DNA of 64,000 bases from Sinorhizobium glycinis (lineage in GTDB: Bacteria; Pseudomonadota; Alphaproteobacteria; Rhizobiales; Rhizobiaceae): contig NZ_LPUX01000053.1 in NCBI RefSeq assembly GCF_001651865.1, positions 124,001 through 188,000 on the forward strand, written 5' to 3'. This document shows, one piece after another, positions 49,723 through 58,887 of this stretch. Position 1 is the first letter of the stretch; the number at the start of each line of letters is the position of its first letter. Made by a program: the position numbers and the translations under genes. Below the pieces are notes generated by a model. The model worked only from the letters and a program-made list of their open reading frames with translations, searched no databases and was not told the origin of the DNA.

Positions 49723-50262
49723 CTATTGGCTCCCTGCCGGCGGAACGCGCAACTGTCCCGTTTCTACCAGCTCTTCCGGGACCTCCGCGAGTGCGGCTTC
49801 TACGGAAATGAGATAGCGCGCCAAGCCTGCCATCGGCGGCGCATCTTCTTGTTGCGGATGGAAATTGCGCCGCAGCGCGCCGGAAAGCGCCTGCCTGTCG
49901 CCGTTCTCGAGCGCCGCCGCATAGGACTCCAACCGGCCGTAGAACATGCCGGCGAACTTCTTCATCTTCTTCGGCACGCTGACATCGCCGACGCCAAGCT
50001 CGCGGATCGAATGGTCGACATCCTCGAAGAAGGCATCGACGATCTCCTGCGCGATTTCCTGGCCGGTGCGTGCCGAGGCCCGGGTGCGGCGGAAATAGAG
50101 GATCAGGATCGCCGACAACATCTCGAAACGGCCCATCACCGTGTCCGGCACATCGAGGTCGCTATAGAGAAACGGCTGGCGCGCCGCCGCGGTCAGAAGC
50201 CCATACTGGCGCTCCACAATCGCAATGTTGCCGCTTTTTCTCTTGAACAGTCCAAAAATCAT
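49723..50262 (-). CDS. ubiquinol-cytochrome c chaperone (CBP3-like) family protein
   Basis: A 179-residue helical protein starting MIFGLFKRKSGNIAIVERQY. The segments LYSDLDVPDTVMGRFEMLSA and DAFFEDVDHSIRELGVGDVS, then KKMKKFAGMFYGRLESYAAAL, are characteristic of alphaproteobacterial CBP3-type proteins thought to help assemble the cytochrome bc1 complex. It is divergent from bamE and is followed by the DUF177 gene 66 nt downstream, a conserved alphaproteobacterial order. Confidence 0.9.
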   Translation of the reverse strand: MIFGLFKRKSGNIAIVERQYGLLTAAARQPFLYSDLDVPDTVMGRFEMLSAILILYFRRTRASARTGQEIAQEIVDAFFEDVDHSIRELGVGDVSVPKKMKKFAGMFYGRLESYAAALENGDRQALSGALRRNFHPQQEDAPPMAGLARYLISVEAALAEVPEELVETGQLRVPPAGSQ

Positions 50263-50399
50263 AACAAAGCCCAGCCGTGGCTTTCTCGATTCACGGGCAC
50301 GCGCCCATGACGTTATTGCATGATAGCCGAAGCTGGTTTACCGAAGCAGGCACGAATTGCAATGGCGCATATGCCATCGTTACTCCAGGGGAGCAGTCT

Positions 50400-50906
50400 T
50401 TGACGAAGCGGTATCTGACATCAAACCTGAAAGTTCTTGGCCGTGCCGTGGTCGTGGCTTCCCTATGCACTGGAGTGCTTGGCGGCTGCCAGGCAATGGA
50501 TGTTGGCGAAGTCCTGCACCAGGGCTATGTCGTCGATCAGGAAACGCTGAACCTCGTTCCCGTCGGATCGAGCCGGGAACAGGTCATGCTGTCGCTGGGC
50601 ACCCCGTCAACCACAGCGACTTTCGACAACGAGGTGTTCTATTACATCTCGCAGAAGCGCAAGCGGCCGGTTGCCTTCATGAAGCCGAAGATCATCGACC
50701 AGTCGATCCTCGCCGTCTATTTCGACAAGGAAGGCGTCGTCAGCCAGCTTGCCCACTACACCATGAAGGACGGCAAGGTCTTCGACATGCTGTCGCGCAC
50801 GACGCCGACGGGCGGCAAGGAAACGAGCTTCCTCGGGCAGTTGCTGAGCGGCCCGGGTGCCGGACAGGCAGCGGCGCGAAATCTCTTCAAGGATTTTGGT
50901 AAGTAA
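50400..50906 (+). CDS. bamE: outer membrane protein assembly factor BamE
   Basis: A 168-residue SmpA/OmlA-domain lipoprotein of the BAM complex. I use the TTG at 50400 (TTG ACG AAG CGG), preceded 7 nt upstream by AGGGGAG. The protein then begins with a standard lipoprotein signal and lipobox GVLGGC (Cys30). The core is LVPVGSSREQVMLSLGTPST, VFYYISQKRKRPVAFMKP and ILAVYFDKEGVVSQ. Upstream in-frame ATGs give a hydrophilic extension that would mask the signal. Divergent from the bc1 chaperone gene. Confidence 0.9.
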   Translation: MTKRYLTSNLKVLGRAVVVASLCTGVLGGCQAMDVGEVLHQGYVVDQETLNLVPVGSSREQVMLSLGTPSTTATFDNEVFYYISQKRKRPVAFMKPKIIDQSILAVYFDKEGVVSQLAHYTMKDGKVFDMLSRTTPTGGKETSFLGQLLSGPGAGQAAARNLFKDFGK

Positions 50907-50923
50907 ACACGCCTCAAAACACA

Positions 50924-50956
50924 AAAGACCCGCGGAACCAGGTTCCGCGGGTCTTT
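50924..50956. terminator. bidirectional intrinsic terminator between bamE and hppA
   Basis: AAAGACCCGCGGAACC and GGTTCCGCGGGTCTTT are perfectly complementary (16 bp, the loop opening at the centre), flanked by A/T-rich tracts (GCTTTTGCGG on plus, TTTTGTGTTTTG on minus). bamE and hppA converge here. Confidence 0.9.
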
Positions 50957-50972
50957 GCTTTTGCGGTCTCGG

Positions 50973-53108
50973 TCAGGCGAGCACGGCCAACAGCAGCAGT
51001 GCCACGATGTTGGTGATCTTGATCGCCGGATTGACGGCCGGACCGGCCGTATCCTTGTAAGGATCGCCGACCGTGTCGCCGGTGACCGACGCCTTGTGCG
51101 CCTCCGAGCCCTTCATGTGACGCGTGCCGTTCTTGTCGACGAAACCGTCCTCGAAGCTCTTCTTCGCATTATCCCAGGCACCGCCCCCGGAGGTCATCGA
51201 AACCGCCACGAACAGGCCGTTGACGATGACGCCAAGCAACGAGGCGCCGAGCGCCGCAAAGGCCGAGGCTTTCGACCCGGAAATCAGCAGCACGCCGAAA
51301 TAGACGACGATCGGTGCCAGCACCGGCAAGAGCGAGGGAATGATCATCTCCCGGATCGCCGCCTTGGTGAGCATGTCGACGGCGCGGCCATAGTCCGGCC
51401 GGTCCTTGCCTTCCATGATGCCCGGCTTTTCCTTGAATTGACGGCGCACTTCCTCGACGACGGCGCCCCCTGCCCTTCCGACGGCGGTCATGGCAATGCC
51501 GCCGAACAGATAGGGAATGAGACCGCCGAAGATCAGCCCGGCGACGACATAAGGGTTCGAGAGATCGAACGATATCGTGCCGACGTCGGCGAAGTAGGGA
51601 TGCTTGTCGCCATTCGCGGCGAAATAGGTGAGGTCGTTGGAATAGGCCGCGAACAGCACGAGCGCACCGAGCCCCGCAGAGCCGATCGCGTAGCCTTTGG
51701 TCACCGCCTTCGTCGTGTTGCCGACCGCATCGAGGGCGTCGGTCGACTTGCGCACCTCGGGCGGCAGGTGCGACATCTCCGCAATGCCACCGGCATTGTC
51801 GGTGACCGGGCCGAAGGCATCGAGCGCGACGATCATGCCGGCGAGGCCCAACATGGCCGTGACGGCGATCGCAGTCCCGAAAAGGCCGGCGAACTGATAG
51901 GTCGTGATGATGCCGCCGACGATGACGATTGCCGGCAAGGCGGTCGATTCGAGCGAGACGGCCAGGCCCTGGATCACGTTGGTGCCGTGACCGGTGACCG
52001 AGGCCTGCGCGATCGAGTTCACCGGCCGCTTGTTCGTGCCCGTGTAATATTCGGTAATCACGACGATGAGCGCGGTGACGACGAGGCCGATGATGCCGCA
52101 CGCGAACAGGGCCCAGCCGGTGACGTCCTGGCCTGCAACGGTTCCAATCGAACCCCAGCCGATCGTCAGCGACGTCGCGGCGCCGAGACCGAAGATCGAT
52201 AGTGCGCCCGTAACGATCAGTCCCCGGTAGAGCGCTCCCATGATCGAACCGTTGGTGCCGAGCTTGACGAAAAAGGTGCCGATGATCGAGGTGATGATGC
52301 AGGCGGCGCAGATCGCCAGCGGATAGACCATCACGGTCGCGAGCACCGGCGCACCGGCGAAGAAGATAGATGCGAGCACCATGGTTGCCACGACGGACAC
52401 CGCGTAGGTCTCGAAGAGGTCCGCCGCCATGCCGGCGCAGTCGCCGACATTGTCGCCGACATTGTCGGCGATCGTCGCCGGATTGCGCGGATCGTCTTCG
52501 GGGATGCCGGCTTCCACCTTGCCGACGAGGTCACCGCCAACGTCGGCGCCCTTGGTGAATATACCGCCGCCGAGGCGGGCGAAGATCGAGATCAGCGAAG
52601 CGCCGAAGCCGAGTGCGACAAGTGAATCGATGACCTCGCGCCCGGCCGGTTCATGGCCGAGGCCGACGGTGAGTATGAAGTAGTAGACCGAGACGCCCAA
52701 GAGAGCGAGGCCGGCCACCAGGAGTCCGGTGATCGCACCGGATTTGAAGGCGATTTCAAGACCGGAGGCGAGGCTGACCGAGGCGGCCTGGGCCGTGCGG
52801 ACATTGGCCCTGACCGAAACATGCATGCCGATGAAGCCGGCCGCGCCCGAAAGCACCGCGCCGATCAGGAACCCGATGGCGGCCGCACTCGAGAGCAGAA
52901 CCCATGCGGCGATGAAGACGACGACACCGACGATGGCAATGGTTGTGTACTGACGGGCGAGGTAGGCCTGTGCCCCCTCTCTGATAAAACCTGCGATCTC
53001 CTGCATGCGGGCATTCCCCTGGTCGGCGGCCAGCACCGACTGTGTCGCCCAGATGGCGTAGGCCACCGAAAGCAACCCGCATGCGATAACGCCCAAAAGT
53101 ATGGTCAT
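50973..53108 (-). CDS. hppA: membrane-bound proton-translocating pyrophosphatase (K+-independent type)
   Basis: A 711-residue integral membrane H+-PPase with about 16 helices. Catalytic motifs are visible: [20 protein letters not shown] (pyrophosphate/Mg site), [18 protein letters not shown], and the late [13 protein letters not shown]...[13 protein letters not shown] region. The [10 protein letters not shown] segment has Lys where K+-dependent enzymes have Ala, indicating the K+-independent, proton-pumping class. In related bacteria it sits in acidocalcisome-like granules. It is monocistronic, with a repeat copy in its upstream region. Confidence 0.96.
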   Translation of the reverse strand: MTILLGVIACGLLSVAYAIWATQSVLAADQGNARMQEIAGFIREGAQAYLARQYTTIAIVGVVVFIAAWVLLSSAAAIGFLIGAVLSGAAGFIGMHVSVRANVRTAQAASVSLASGLEIAFKSGAITGLLVAGLALLGVSVYYFILTVGLGHEPAGREVIDSLVALGFGASLISIFARLGGGIFTKGADVGGDLVGKVEAGIPEDDPRNPATIADNVGDNVGDCAGMAADLFETYAVSVVATMVLASIFFAGAPVLATVMVYPLAICAACIITSIIGTFFVKLGTNGSIMGALYRGLIVTGALSIFGLGAATSLTIGWGSIGTVAGQDVTGWALFACGIIGLVVTALIVVITEYYTGTNKRPVNSIAQASVTGHGTNVIQGLAVSLESTALPAIVIVGGIITTYQFAGLFGTAIAVTAMLGLAGMIVALDAFGPVTDNAGGIAEMSHLPPEVRKSTDALDAVGNTTKAVTKGYAIGSAGLGALVLFAAYSNDLTYFAANGDKHPYFADVGTISFDLSNPYVVAGLIFGGLIPYLFGGIAMTAVGRAGGAVVEEVRRQFKEKPGIMEGKDRPDYGRAVDMLTKAAIREMIIPSLLPVLAPIVVYFGVLLISGSKASAFAALGASLLGVIVNGLFVAVSMTSGGGAWDNAKKSFEDGFVDKNGTRHMKGSEAHKASVTGDTVGDPYKDTAGPAVNPAIKITNIVALLLLAVLA

Positions 53109-53191
53109 TTCGCACTTTCCTCCGTTTAAACCCGCGGCCTCAACTCCCTGCCGCAGGCCCCTCTACACCGCGAATCGCATACCGCCTCCTC

Positions 53192-53294
53192 TACAGCGCC
53201 GCGCGTCCGATTGGACGCGCAAAGGTCGCTGTAGCACTTTGGATTGCTGCATGATTTTGTCCTCAAATCGTTTCCGATTTGAGGAATCATGCAA
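53192..53294. repeat. two-hairpin intergenic repeat, copy B (upstream of hppA)
   Basis: About 103 nt, homologous to 48893-48996. First hairpin: TACAGCG/CGCTGTA around GCGCGTCC-GATT-GGACGCGC. Second: TGCATGATT/AATCATGCA and CAAATCG/CGATTTG. Differences from copy A fall in complementary positions of the stems. The containing gap 53109-53411 shows no gene. Confidence 0.88.
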
Positions 53295-53411
53295 GCGGCA
53301 TCCCCTCACGGCGCGGCCAGAGTGCGGTTGCGAATGTGGATCGTCAAGCCCCTGAAAATGCGGAAGGCTTCCCCCTGATGGTCAGGTTTCGTCAGGAAAG
53401 CGGGAGCGGCT

Positions 53412-54641
53412 TCAGGCTGCAGCTCTCTTGCCTGCACGCATCAGCAGAAAGAGGAGCAAGAGGCAAAGGCCCGCCACCGGCCAGATGACGGCATTGAGCA
53501 TGTCCCAGCCGTATACGGCCAGAACTTTGCCGGAGGCGAAAGACGAGCCGGCGACGGTTGAAAACAGCACCAAGTCGTGGAAGCCCTGGACCTTGTCCGC
53601 CTCGTGCGGGCGGTAGCTCTGGGCAACGATTGCCGTCGCACCGATGAAGCCGAAGTTCCAGCCGAGCCCGAGGAGAACCAGCGCGCCCCAGAAATTCCAG
53701 AGCGCCACGCCCAGATGGGCGACGGCCGCACAGCCCATGAGCAGCAAGAGCCCACAGGCGACGACGCGCTCCGCGCCGAAGCGGCTTATCAGCCAGCCGG
53801 TGGCGAAGCTTGGAGCGAACATGGCAAGCACGTGCCACTGGATACCGAGCGTCGCGAGATCGCTCGAAAAGCCGCAGTCGACGACCATGGCAACCGGGGC
53901 GCCGGTCATCATGAAGGTCATCAGCGCATAGGAGGAGATGCCGCAGACCATTCCGGTCAGAAAGCGCTGGCTGCCGGCGATCTCGCGGAGCGACCGGGCC
54001 GGCAAGCCCGCTTGCACGGAAGACGCCGCCGTGGTCTCCGGAAGCCGCAGGGGCATGAAGAAGAGAAGGGCGAAGAGGCAGACGGGGATGAGAGCGACGA
54101 AAGCGCCGGCGAACCAGACAGGTGCGAAATAGTCGCCGGCGAAGATGACGATCTGTGGCCCAAGGATCGCCGAGACGATGCCGCCGCCGAGAATCCAGGA
54201 AATCGCCTTTGCCTTGTAGAATGACGGCGATGCATCCGCGGCGGCGAACCGCAGTTTCTGGGTAAAGCCGCTCGAAGACCCGAGAATGGCCAATCCGGCG
54301 GCGAAAAGCCAGAAACTCTCCTGGAAAAGCGCGGCCGCAGTGATCGTGCCGCCGATCACGGCAATCGTCGCGCCGGTCATGAATGCAAAGCGCCGCCCGA
54401 CCGATCTCGACAGGATCGCCACCAGGATGACGCCAAGCGCCATGCCGACATTGAACGCGGTCAGAGGCGCGGTCGCGAGCGACTTGTCGTCGCCGAGCAA
54501 TTGATGGCCGGCAATACCGCCGACGGCGAAGCTGATCGGCCCAACTACGCCGAGCAAGGCCTGTGCGACGGTCAGTAAAAGAACGTTGCGGCGGGCATCG
54601 CGAAAAACCGTTCCGATGTCGTCAGCGGCCGCAACAAACAT
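53412..54641 (-). CDS. major facilitator superfamily transporter
   Basis: A 409-residue membrane protein with about 12 hydrophobic helices. The MFS loop 2-3 motif is visible in degenerate form as LSRSVGRRFAFMTG, with the corresponding ISRFGAERVVACG in the second half. The start region (MFVAAADDIGTVFRDARRNV) is short and cytoplasmic. The gene begins 6 nt after the nusB stop, so it may be part of the ribH-nusB transcript. Substrate is unknown. Confidence 0.88.
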   Translation of the reverse strand: MFVAAADDIGTVFRDARRNVLLLTVAQALLGVVGPISFAVGGIAGHQLLGDDKSLATAPLTAFNVGMALGVILVAILSRSVGRRFAFMTGATIAVIGGTITAAALFQESFWLFAAGLAILGSSSGFTQKLRFAAADASPSFYKAKAISWILGGGIVSAILGPQIVIFAGDYFAPVWFAGAFVALIPVCLFALLFFMPLRLPETTAASSVQAGLPARSLREIAGSQRFLTGMVCGISSYALMTFMMTGAPVAMVVDCGFSSDLATLGIQWHVLAMFAPSFATGWLISRFGAERVVACGLLLLMGCAAVAHLGVALWNFWGALVLLGLGWNFGFIGATAIVAQSYRPHEADKVQGFHDLVLFSTVAGSSFASGKVLAVYGWDMLNAVIWPVAGLCLLLLFLLMRAGKRAAA

Positions 54642-54647
54642 GAGGGG

Positions 54648-55130
54648 CTATTTCCGCCTTTCGCCGCGGATCTGCTTGGCGATCCGGTCGAGGACGGCGT
54701 TGACGAGCTTCGGCTCCTCGTCCTCGAAGAAGGCCTTGGCGATCTCGACATATTCGGTGACGATCACCGGAACCGGGACGTCCTTGCGCTCCAGCAGCTC
54801 GAAGGTGCCGGCACGCAGAATGGCGCGGACGGTGGAATCGAGCCGTGAAAGCGCCCAATCGTCCTGCAGGGCCGATCCGATCAGCGGGTCGAGTTTGCGC
54901 TGGTCGCGCACGACCCCGGAGACGATCGACCGGAACCAGGAGGCGTCTGCCTTGAGATAAGTCTCGCCGTCCAGTTCCTGGCCGAGCCGATGCGCCTCGA
55001 ACTCCGCAACGATCTCGAGGACGCCTGTTCCGCCGATTTCCATCTGATAAAGCGCCTGAACGGCCGCAAGACGCGCGGCACCGCGCTGGTTGACCTGCTT
55101 CTGCGGCTGATCCGAGGGAGTGTTCGTCAC
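54648..55130 (-). CDS. nusB: transcription antitermination protein NusB
   Basis: A 160-residue all-helical factor for rRNA transcription antitermination. Hallmarks: [80 protein letters not shown]. It overlaps ribH by 4 nt (ATGA), so its translation is coupled to the lumazine synthase gene, a linkage conserved in many bacteria. Confidence 0.97.
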   Translation of the reverse strand: MTNTPSDQPQKQVNQRGAARLAAVQALYQMEIGGTGVLEIVAEFEAHRLGQELDGETYLKADASWFRSIVSGVVRDQRKLDPLIGSALQDDWALSRLDSTVRAILRAGTFELLERKDVPVPVIVTEYVEIAKAFFEDEEPKLVNAVLDRIAKQIRGERRK

Positions 55131-55588
55131 TGTTCTTTACTCAGCTTGTTCTTCAGTTCGATCATGGTCAGCGCGGCGCGCGCGGCAAAGCCGCCCTTGT
55201 CGCCTTCCGACCGGCGGGCACGCGCCCACGCCTGTTCCTCATTCTCCACCGTCAGGATGCCGTTGCCGAGAGCCAGGCTTTCGCTCACGGCAAGATCCAT
55301 CAAAGCGCGCGCGGACTCGTTGGCGACGATGTCGAAATGGTAGGTTTCGCCGCGGATCACCATGCCAAGCGCAACGAAGCCGTCATATTCGATGCCGCCG
55401 TCGTCGGCGCCGTCGAGCGCCATGGCGATGGCCGCGGGAATTTCCAGCGCCCCCGGGACCGTGACAATATCATAGGCCGCACCAGCTGCGTCGAGCGCAT
55501 GTTTCGCTCCGTCGAGCATTGCATCCGCCATTTCGTCATAGAAGCGCGCTTCCACAATCAGGATGCGGACGGGCTTGGTCTTCGCCAT
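55127..55588 (-). CDS. ribH: 6,7-dimethyl-8-ribityllumazine synthase
   Basis: A 153-residue riboflavin-pathway enzyme that joins the 4-carbon product of RibB with the pyrimidine from RibD. Signature segments are [33 protein letters not shown] and the phosphate site/catalytic His [20 protein letters not shown]. Rhizobia often carry two such enzymes. Its neighbour nusB is coupled downstream. The rest of the rib genes (ribD, ribE) lie 7 kb away, beyond a plus-strand gene block. Confidence 0.96.
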   Translation of the reverse strand: MAKTKPVRILIVEARFYDEMADAMLDGAKHALDAAGAAYDIVTVPGALEIPAAIAMALDGADDGGIEYDGFVALGMVIRGETYHFDIVANESARALMDLAVSESLALGNGILTVENEEQAWARARRSEGDKGGFAARAALTMIELKNKLSKEQ

Positions 55589-55833
55589 GGATCACCTGTC
55601 TTGAAATATCGGCCGGGCTTGGCCGGCGCAGGCGGCGGTCAAACCACGGCCTGCGCCGAATGGCAAGCAAATTCCTCCTTGCGGTGGTCATTTGCCGCGC
55701 CACGCGGCGCTCCAGGCCACACGAAGACAATTCCGGCGTATACTAGTATTTAAACCTCAAGTATATTGCAGCCGATTCTGCAAGGTGAAGCTGTCCATTC
55801 TGACGAAGGGCAGCCACGGCCGGGAGGAAAGCC

Positions 55834-56379
55834 ATGACGGAAGTCCAAAAGCCGATCGTCAGCCTGAGCGAGCTTGGCCTCAATCACTGGCACAGAGGCT
55901 CCTTCTTCGAATCGCGCGACGCCTCGTTCGGCGCGCTTCTTGGCCTGAAGGACCTCGGCATCAGCTATGGCGAGGTGCCGCCCGGCAAATCCGGCTGCCC
56001 CTTTCACAACCACCATGTCGAGGAAGAACTGTTCGTCATTCTCGAGGGAGAGGGAACATACCGCTTCGGCGGAGAACGCTACGCCGTCGGCCCCGGCGAC
56101 GTGCTCGGCGCACCGGCCGGCGGCCCCGAGACGGCGCATCACCTGATCAATACCGGAACACTGCCGCTCAAGTACCTGTCCATATCGACCATGGCGGCGA
56201 CGGAAATCTGCGAATATCCCGATTCCGGGAAGTTCCTGGCCAGGACCCGGCGGGCCGACATAGGCGAGACTTCGTTCGACTTTATCGGCCGCCCTCGATC
56301 GGCAACGGACTATTGGGACGGCGAGCCGGGCTGTGCTCCGGACCTGACTCCACTTCCCCTATCAGCCAAACCGGAGTGA
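55834..56379 (+). CDS. cupin-domain protein
   Basis: A 181-residue cupin. Motif 1 is GCPFHNHHVEEELFVILEGEG and motif 2 is VGPGDVLGAPAGGPETAHHLIN, so the metal ligands (three His and a Glu) appear intact. The C-terminal 50 residues (beginning about LARTRRADIGETSFDFIG) form a short extension. A strong GGGAGG site precedes the ATG at 55834. It overlaps in transcription with the GNAT gene whose start is 2 nt after its stop. Substrate is unknown. Confidence 0.87.
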   Translation: MTEVQKPIVSLSELGLNHWHRGSFFESRDASFGALLGLKDLGISYGEVPPGKSGCPFHNHHVEEELFVILEGEGTYRFGGERYAVGPGDVLGAPAGGPETAHHLINTGTLPLKYLSISTMAATEICEYPDSGKFLARTRRADIGETSFDFIGRPRSATDYWDGEPGCAPDLTPLPLSAKPE

Positions 56380-56381
56380 AA

Positions 56382-56918
56382 ATGCATCGTGTGCCCGTAA
56401 TCGAAACCGAGCGGCTTCTACTGCGCCCCTACCGGCGCGACGACTTTCCCTCCTACAGCGCGCTCTTCGGGGACGAGGAGGTGACGCGTCACGTAGGTGG
56501 CGTTCCCTACACGCGCGAACAATCCTGGACTCGCTTCTTGCGCCAGGTCGGGATGTGGCACTATTTCGGCTTCGGTTTCTTCGCGATCCAGGAGAAGGAG
56601 GGCGGTGCGTTCATCGGCGAAGCCGGCTTCCACGATCCCCATCGCCAGATCACACCATCGCTCGAGGGAACGATGGAGATGGGCTGGGCGCTTTCGCCGA
56701 AGAGCCATGGCCGCGGCCTCGCGTCGGAGGCCGTCTCCGCCGCACTCGCCTGGGGCGACCGCGAGTTTCCTTCCCTCAGAAAGACCTGCATCATCGAGCC
56801 AGGCAACGGGGCTTCGATCAGGGTCGCGCTCAAGCACGGGTTCAAGGAATTCTGGCGCACGACCTATCACGGCAGACCGATGCTCATGTTCGAGCGGCGG
56901 CTAGCTGGCGCAGCCTGA
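56382..56918 (+). CDS. GNAT-family N-acetyltransferase (RimJ/RimL type)
   Basis: A 178-residue acetyltransferase. The family pattern is IETERLLLRPYRRDDFPSYS, FFAIQEKEGGAFIGEAGFHD, then the acetyl-CoA loop SPKSHGRGLASEAVSAALAW and NGASIRVALKHGFKEF. It belongs to the RimJ/RimL-like group acting on proteins or small amines. It starts 2 nt after the cupin stop (GGAG, 5 nt spacing), so the two form a small operon. Confidence 0.88.
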   Translation: MHRVPVIETERLLLRPYRRDDFPSYSALFGDEEVTRHVGGVPYTREQSWTRFLRQVGMWHYFGFGFFAIQEKEGGAFIGEAGFHDPHRQITPSLEGTMEMGWALSPKSHGRGLASEAVSAALAWGDREFPSLRKTCIIEPGNGASIRVALKHGFKEFWRTTYHGRPMLMFERRLAGAA

Positions 56919-56924
56919 TCCGAA

Positions 56925-56945
56925 CGCCGGGCTTCGGCGCTTTTG
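56925..56945 (+). terminator. probable intrinsic terminator of the cupin-GNAT pair
   Basis: CGCCG-GGCTT-CGGCG followed by CTTTTG, immediately after the GNAT stop. The stem is short (5 bp), so confidence is moderate. Confidence 0.5.
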
Positions 56946-57245
56946 CATGCCCCCTCGGCATCGGCGAACATGAACAATTTTTAATTATTTTCAGCGGCTT
57001 ACGTCATCGAAAGGGCCACATTCCGGCTCAGTTTCGTAACCGTTGGCACGGCGCGGCACCCGACAGCGAAAGGGCAAACGCCGCCTCAACCAGTCGAAAC
57101 AGTCCAGCGCTCTCGCTGCGGATGGCCCCACCCGCAAACGGTCCGTGCTGGCCATGCGGAGCTCGCCCGACCGGCTCAGCAATCGCAACGAGTCACGCGT
57201 TCGATCGACCGGCCGGGCCGAGCCGCCAACCAAAGGAGCATGACA
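56946..57245. other. gene-free stretch upstream of the small exported protein
   Basis: I see no supportable gene or RNA here. It begins with an AT-rich segment (TTTTTAATTATTTT near 56978) unlike the surrounding high-GC sequence and ends with an AAAGGAG ribosome-binding site for the next gene. A promoter is expected but no good box pair is evident. Confidence 0.5.
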
Positions 57246-57596
57246 ATGAACCGCATTGCGACTTTCTCCATCATCGCCGCCCTCTCCACACTGAGCTTCG
57301 GCGGCATCACCTATGCCACCGACGCCAAGATGAACTGGCCGAGCCACATCGACCAAAGCGTTCGCAACTTCAAGGGCGACAACGTCAGGATCGTCGACGT
57401 CGATACGTTGAAGCAGGAGAACCAGACCCGCATGTGGATCGATGAGGCCTCGGCGGAACAACGCGCCAGCCTGCTTGCCGCAGTCGAGGCCAACAGGCCG
57501 TTGTCCGCCAAACTGAAGGCGCAAAACGTCGAGATGAACAACATCGCCGGCGCCGAGGAAGCCGCCGATGGTGGTTTGACAATCTACGTGCGCTGA
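57246..57596 (+). CDS. small exported protein of unknown function (116 aa)
   Basis: A 116-residue protein with a signal peptide (MNRIATFSIIAALSTLSFGG, cleavage near YATDA). The mature region contains VRIVDVDTLKQENQTRMWID and ends GGLTIYVR; I recognise no domain. The ATG at 57246 is 7 nt after AAAGGAG; the ATG at 57240 would be only 1 nt away, so I prefer 57246. It lies between the GNAT and AraC genes, on the same strand. Confidence 0.75.
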   Translation: MNRIATFSIIAALSTLSFGGITYATDAKMNWPSHIDQSVRNFKGDNVRIVDVDTLKQENQTRMWIDEASAEQRASLLAAVEANRPLSAKLKAQNVEMNNIAGAEEAADGGLTIYVR

Positions 57597-57618
57597 TCTC
57601 GTCGAAAAAGCGGTAAGG

Positions 57619-57649
57619 GGGCTGGGAAACGGCGTGGGTTTCCCAGCCC
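57619..57649 (+). terminator. perfect 12-bp hairpin after the 116-aa gene
   Basis: GGGCTGGGAAAC and GTTTCCCAGCCC pair with a 7-nt loop, 22 nt after the stop codon. There is no downstream U tract, so it may terminate weakly or protect the 3' end. Confidence 0.55.
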
Positions 57650-57779
57650 GCCGCGTGGAGGCGTCCTCAATCGAGGGATGCCGCCCGACATTTCGCCCAC
57701 TGCAACTGCAGTAAGCGCGTTTCAATTGCGCAACCGACAAAGTATAGTTCGCCTGCAGTTCGACTGTTGGGGGGCGCCA

Positions 57780-58682
57780 ATGAGTGGGAAACTTGGGCAG
57801 CGCTTGGGCAGGTTCGTGGGGCTGGATGAGCCTCCCACTCTAACCACCCGTTACCTGCAATTGGCAGAAATCTCAGGTAGCCGGCACTGTTGGAACGACT
57901 CCGCAGCCGCGGCGCCCGTCCGAATGGAAACCAGCAATGGTTATCTGCTTTGCCTCCAGCGGCGCGAATTGCCCGCCATTCCGTATTGGGTAAACGGCAA
58001 GCCAGTCGCCATGATGCCGCTTGATCGAGGGCAGTTCCTATTTCTCGACCTGAACGAGGAGCACGCCTCGGTAACGCGTGGAACGGTGGATTGCGTCTCC
58101 ATGTACACGCCGCGCGAGGCGCTTCGTCAGTTCGAGCAGGAGCACGATCTGAAATCGGTAGGAGAGCTTCGGACGGCCAACGGTGTGGCTTTCAGCGACA
58201 ACATCATCAGGAATCTCGCAGGATGCCTGGCTCCTGCATTCGAGCGCCCGGAAACCACGAGCCGCCTTTTTGTCGATTACATCGCTCTGGCGCTGCTCAC
58301 TCATCTCACCACCCATTACGCAGAGAACCCTGCCGTCGCGCGTCCGACAGGAGGACTGGCGCCGTGGCAGGAACGCCGGGCGAAGGAGATGCTGCTGGCC
58401 CATATGGACGGAAAGGTCGGCCTCGATGAACTCGCCCGCGCCTGTCGGCTCTCGCGCAGTCATTTCGCCCGCGCCTTCAAGGCAACGACCGGAACGTCTC
58501 CTCTGCAGTGGCTGCTCGCGCGGCGTATAGAACGCGCGCAGGAGCTCCTCCTCAAATCAGACTTGCCAATCGAGCAGATCGCAAGTCGCTGCGGCTTTGC
58601 GGATCAAAGTCACCTCACCCGCAGTTTCGTCAAAGCCATGAATGTAACGCCCGGCCATTGGCGCCGCCTTCGTCTCTCGTAG
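57780..58682 (+). CDS. AraC-family transcriptional regulator
   Basis: A 300-residue regulator. The N-terminal sensing half contains MMPLDRGQFLFLDLNEEHAS. The C-terminal double HTH is typical: DELARACRLSRSHFARAFKA, TGTSPLQWLLARRIERAQEL, then IEQIASRCGFADQSHLTRSF. I choose the ATG at 57780 (MSGKLGQRLGRFVG) because GGGGGG lies 4 nt upstream; an earlier ATG at 57678 is also open. It lies 205 nt before the aldehyde oxidoreductase operon on the same strand and probably regulates it. Confidence 0.9.
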   Translation: MSGKLGQRLGRFVGLDEPPTLTTRYLQLAEISGSRHCWNDSAAAAPVRMETSNGYLLCLQRRELPAIPYWVNGKPVAMMPLDRGQFLFLDLNEEHASVTRGTVDCVSMYTPREALRQFEQEHDLKSVGELRTANGVAFSDNIIRNLAGCLAPAFERPETTSRLFVDYIALALLTHLTTHYAENPAVARPTGGLAPWQERRAKEMLLAHMDGKVGLDELARACRLSRSHFARAFKATTGTSPLQWLLARRIERAQELLLKSDLPIEQIASRCGFADQSHLTRSFVKAMNVTPGHWRRLRLS

Positions 58683-58887
58683 ATAGATCCAACCTCCGGT
58701 TCACGCGTAAGTATCGGCGGCCTGTCGCGCTGATGGGAGACAGCACTCTCGTACAAAAAACAGCACTCTGATCACTGGCGGGCATCAGGGAAATAAATAG
58801 CGTTTCATCCGAAGCCGTGGGCATCGCGGACAGGAATGCATGTTCCCTTAGATCGCAGCCGTCGCACCGCATTCTCAGGAGGATCTG

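Noticed and set aside
55589-55833. FMN riboswitch upstream of ribH
   Set aside because: I looked for the RFN-element pattern (AGGG... and the GATTCAG-type segments) and did not find it here.
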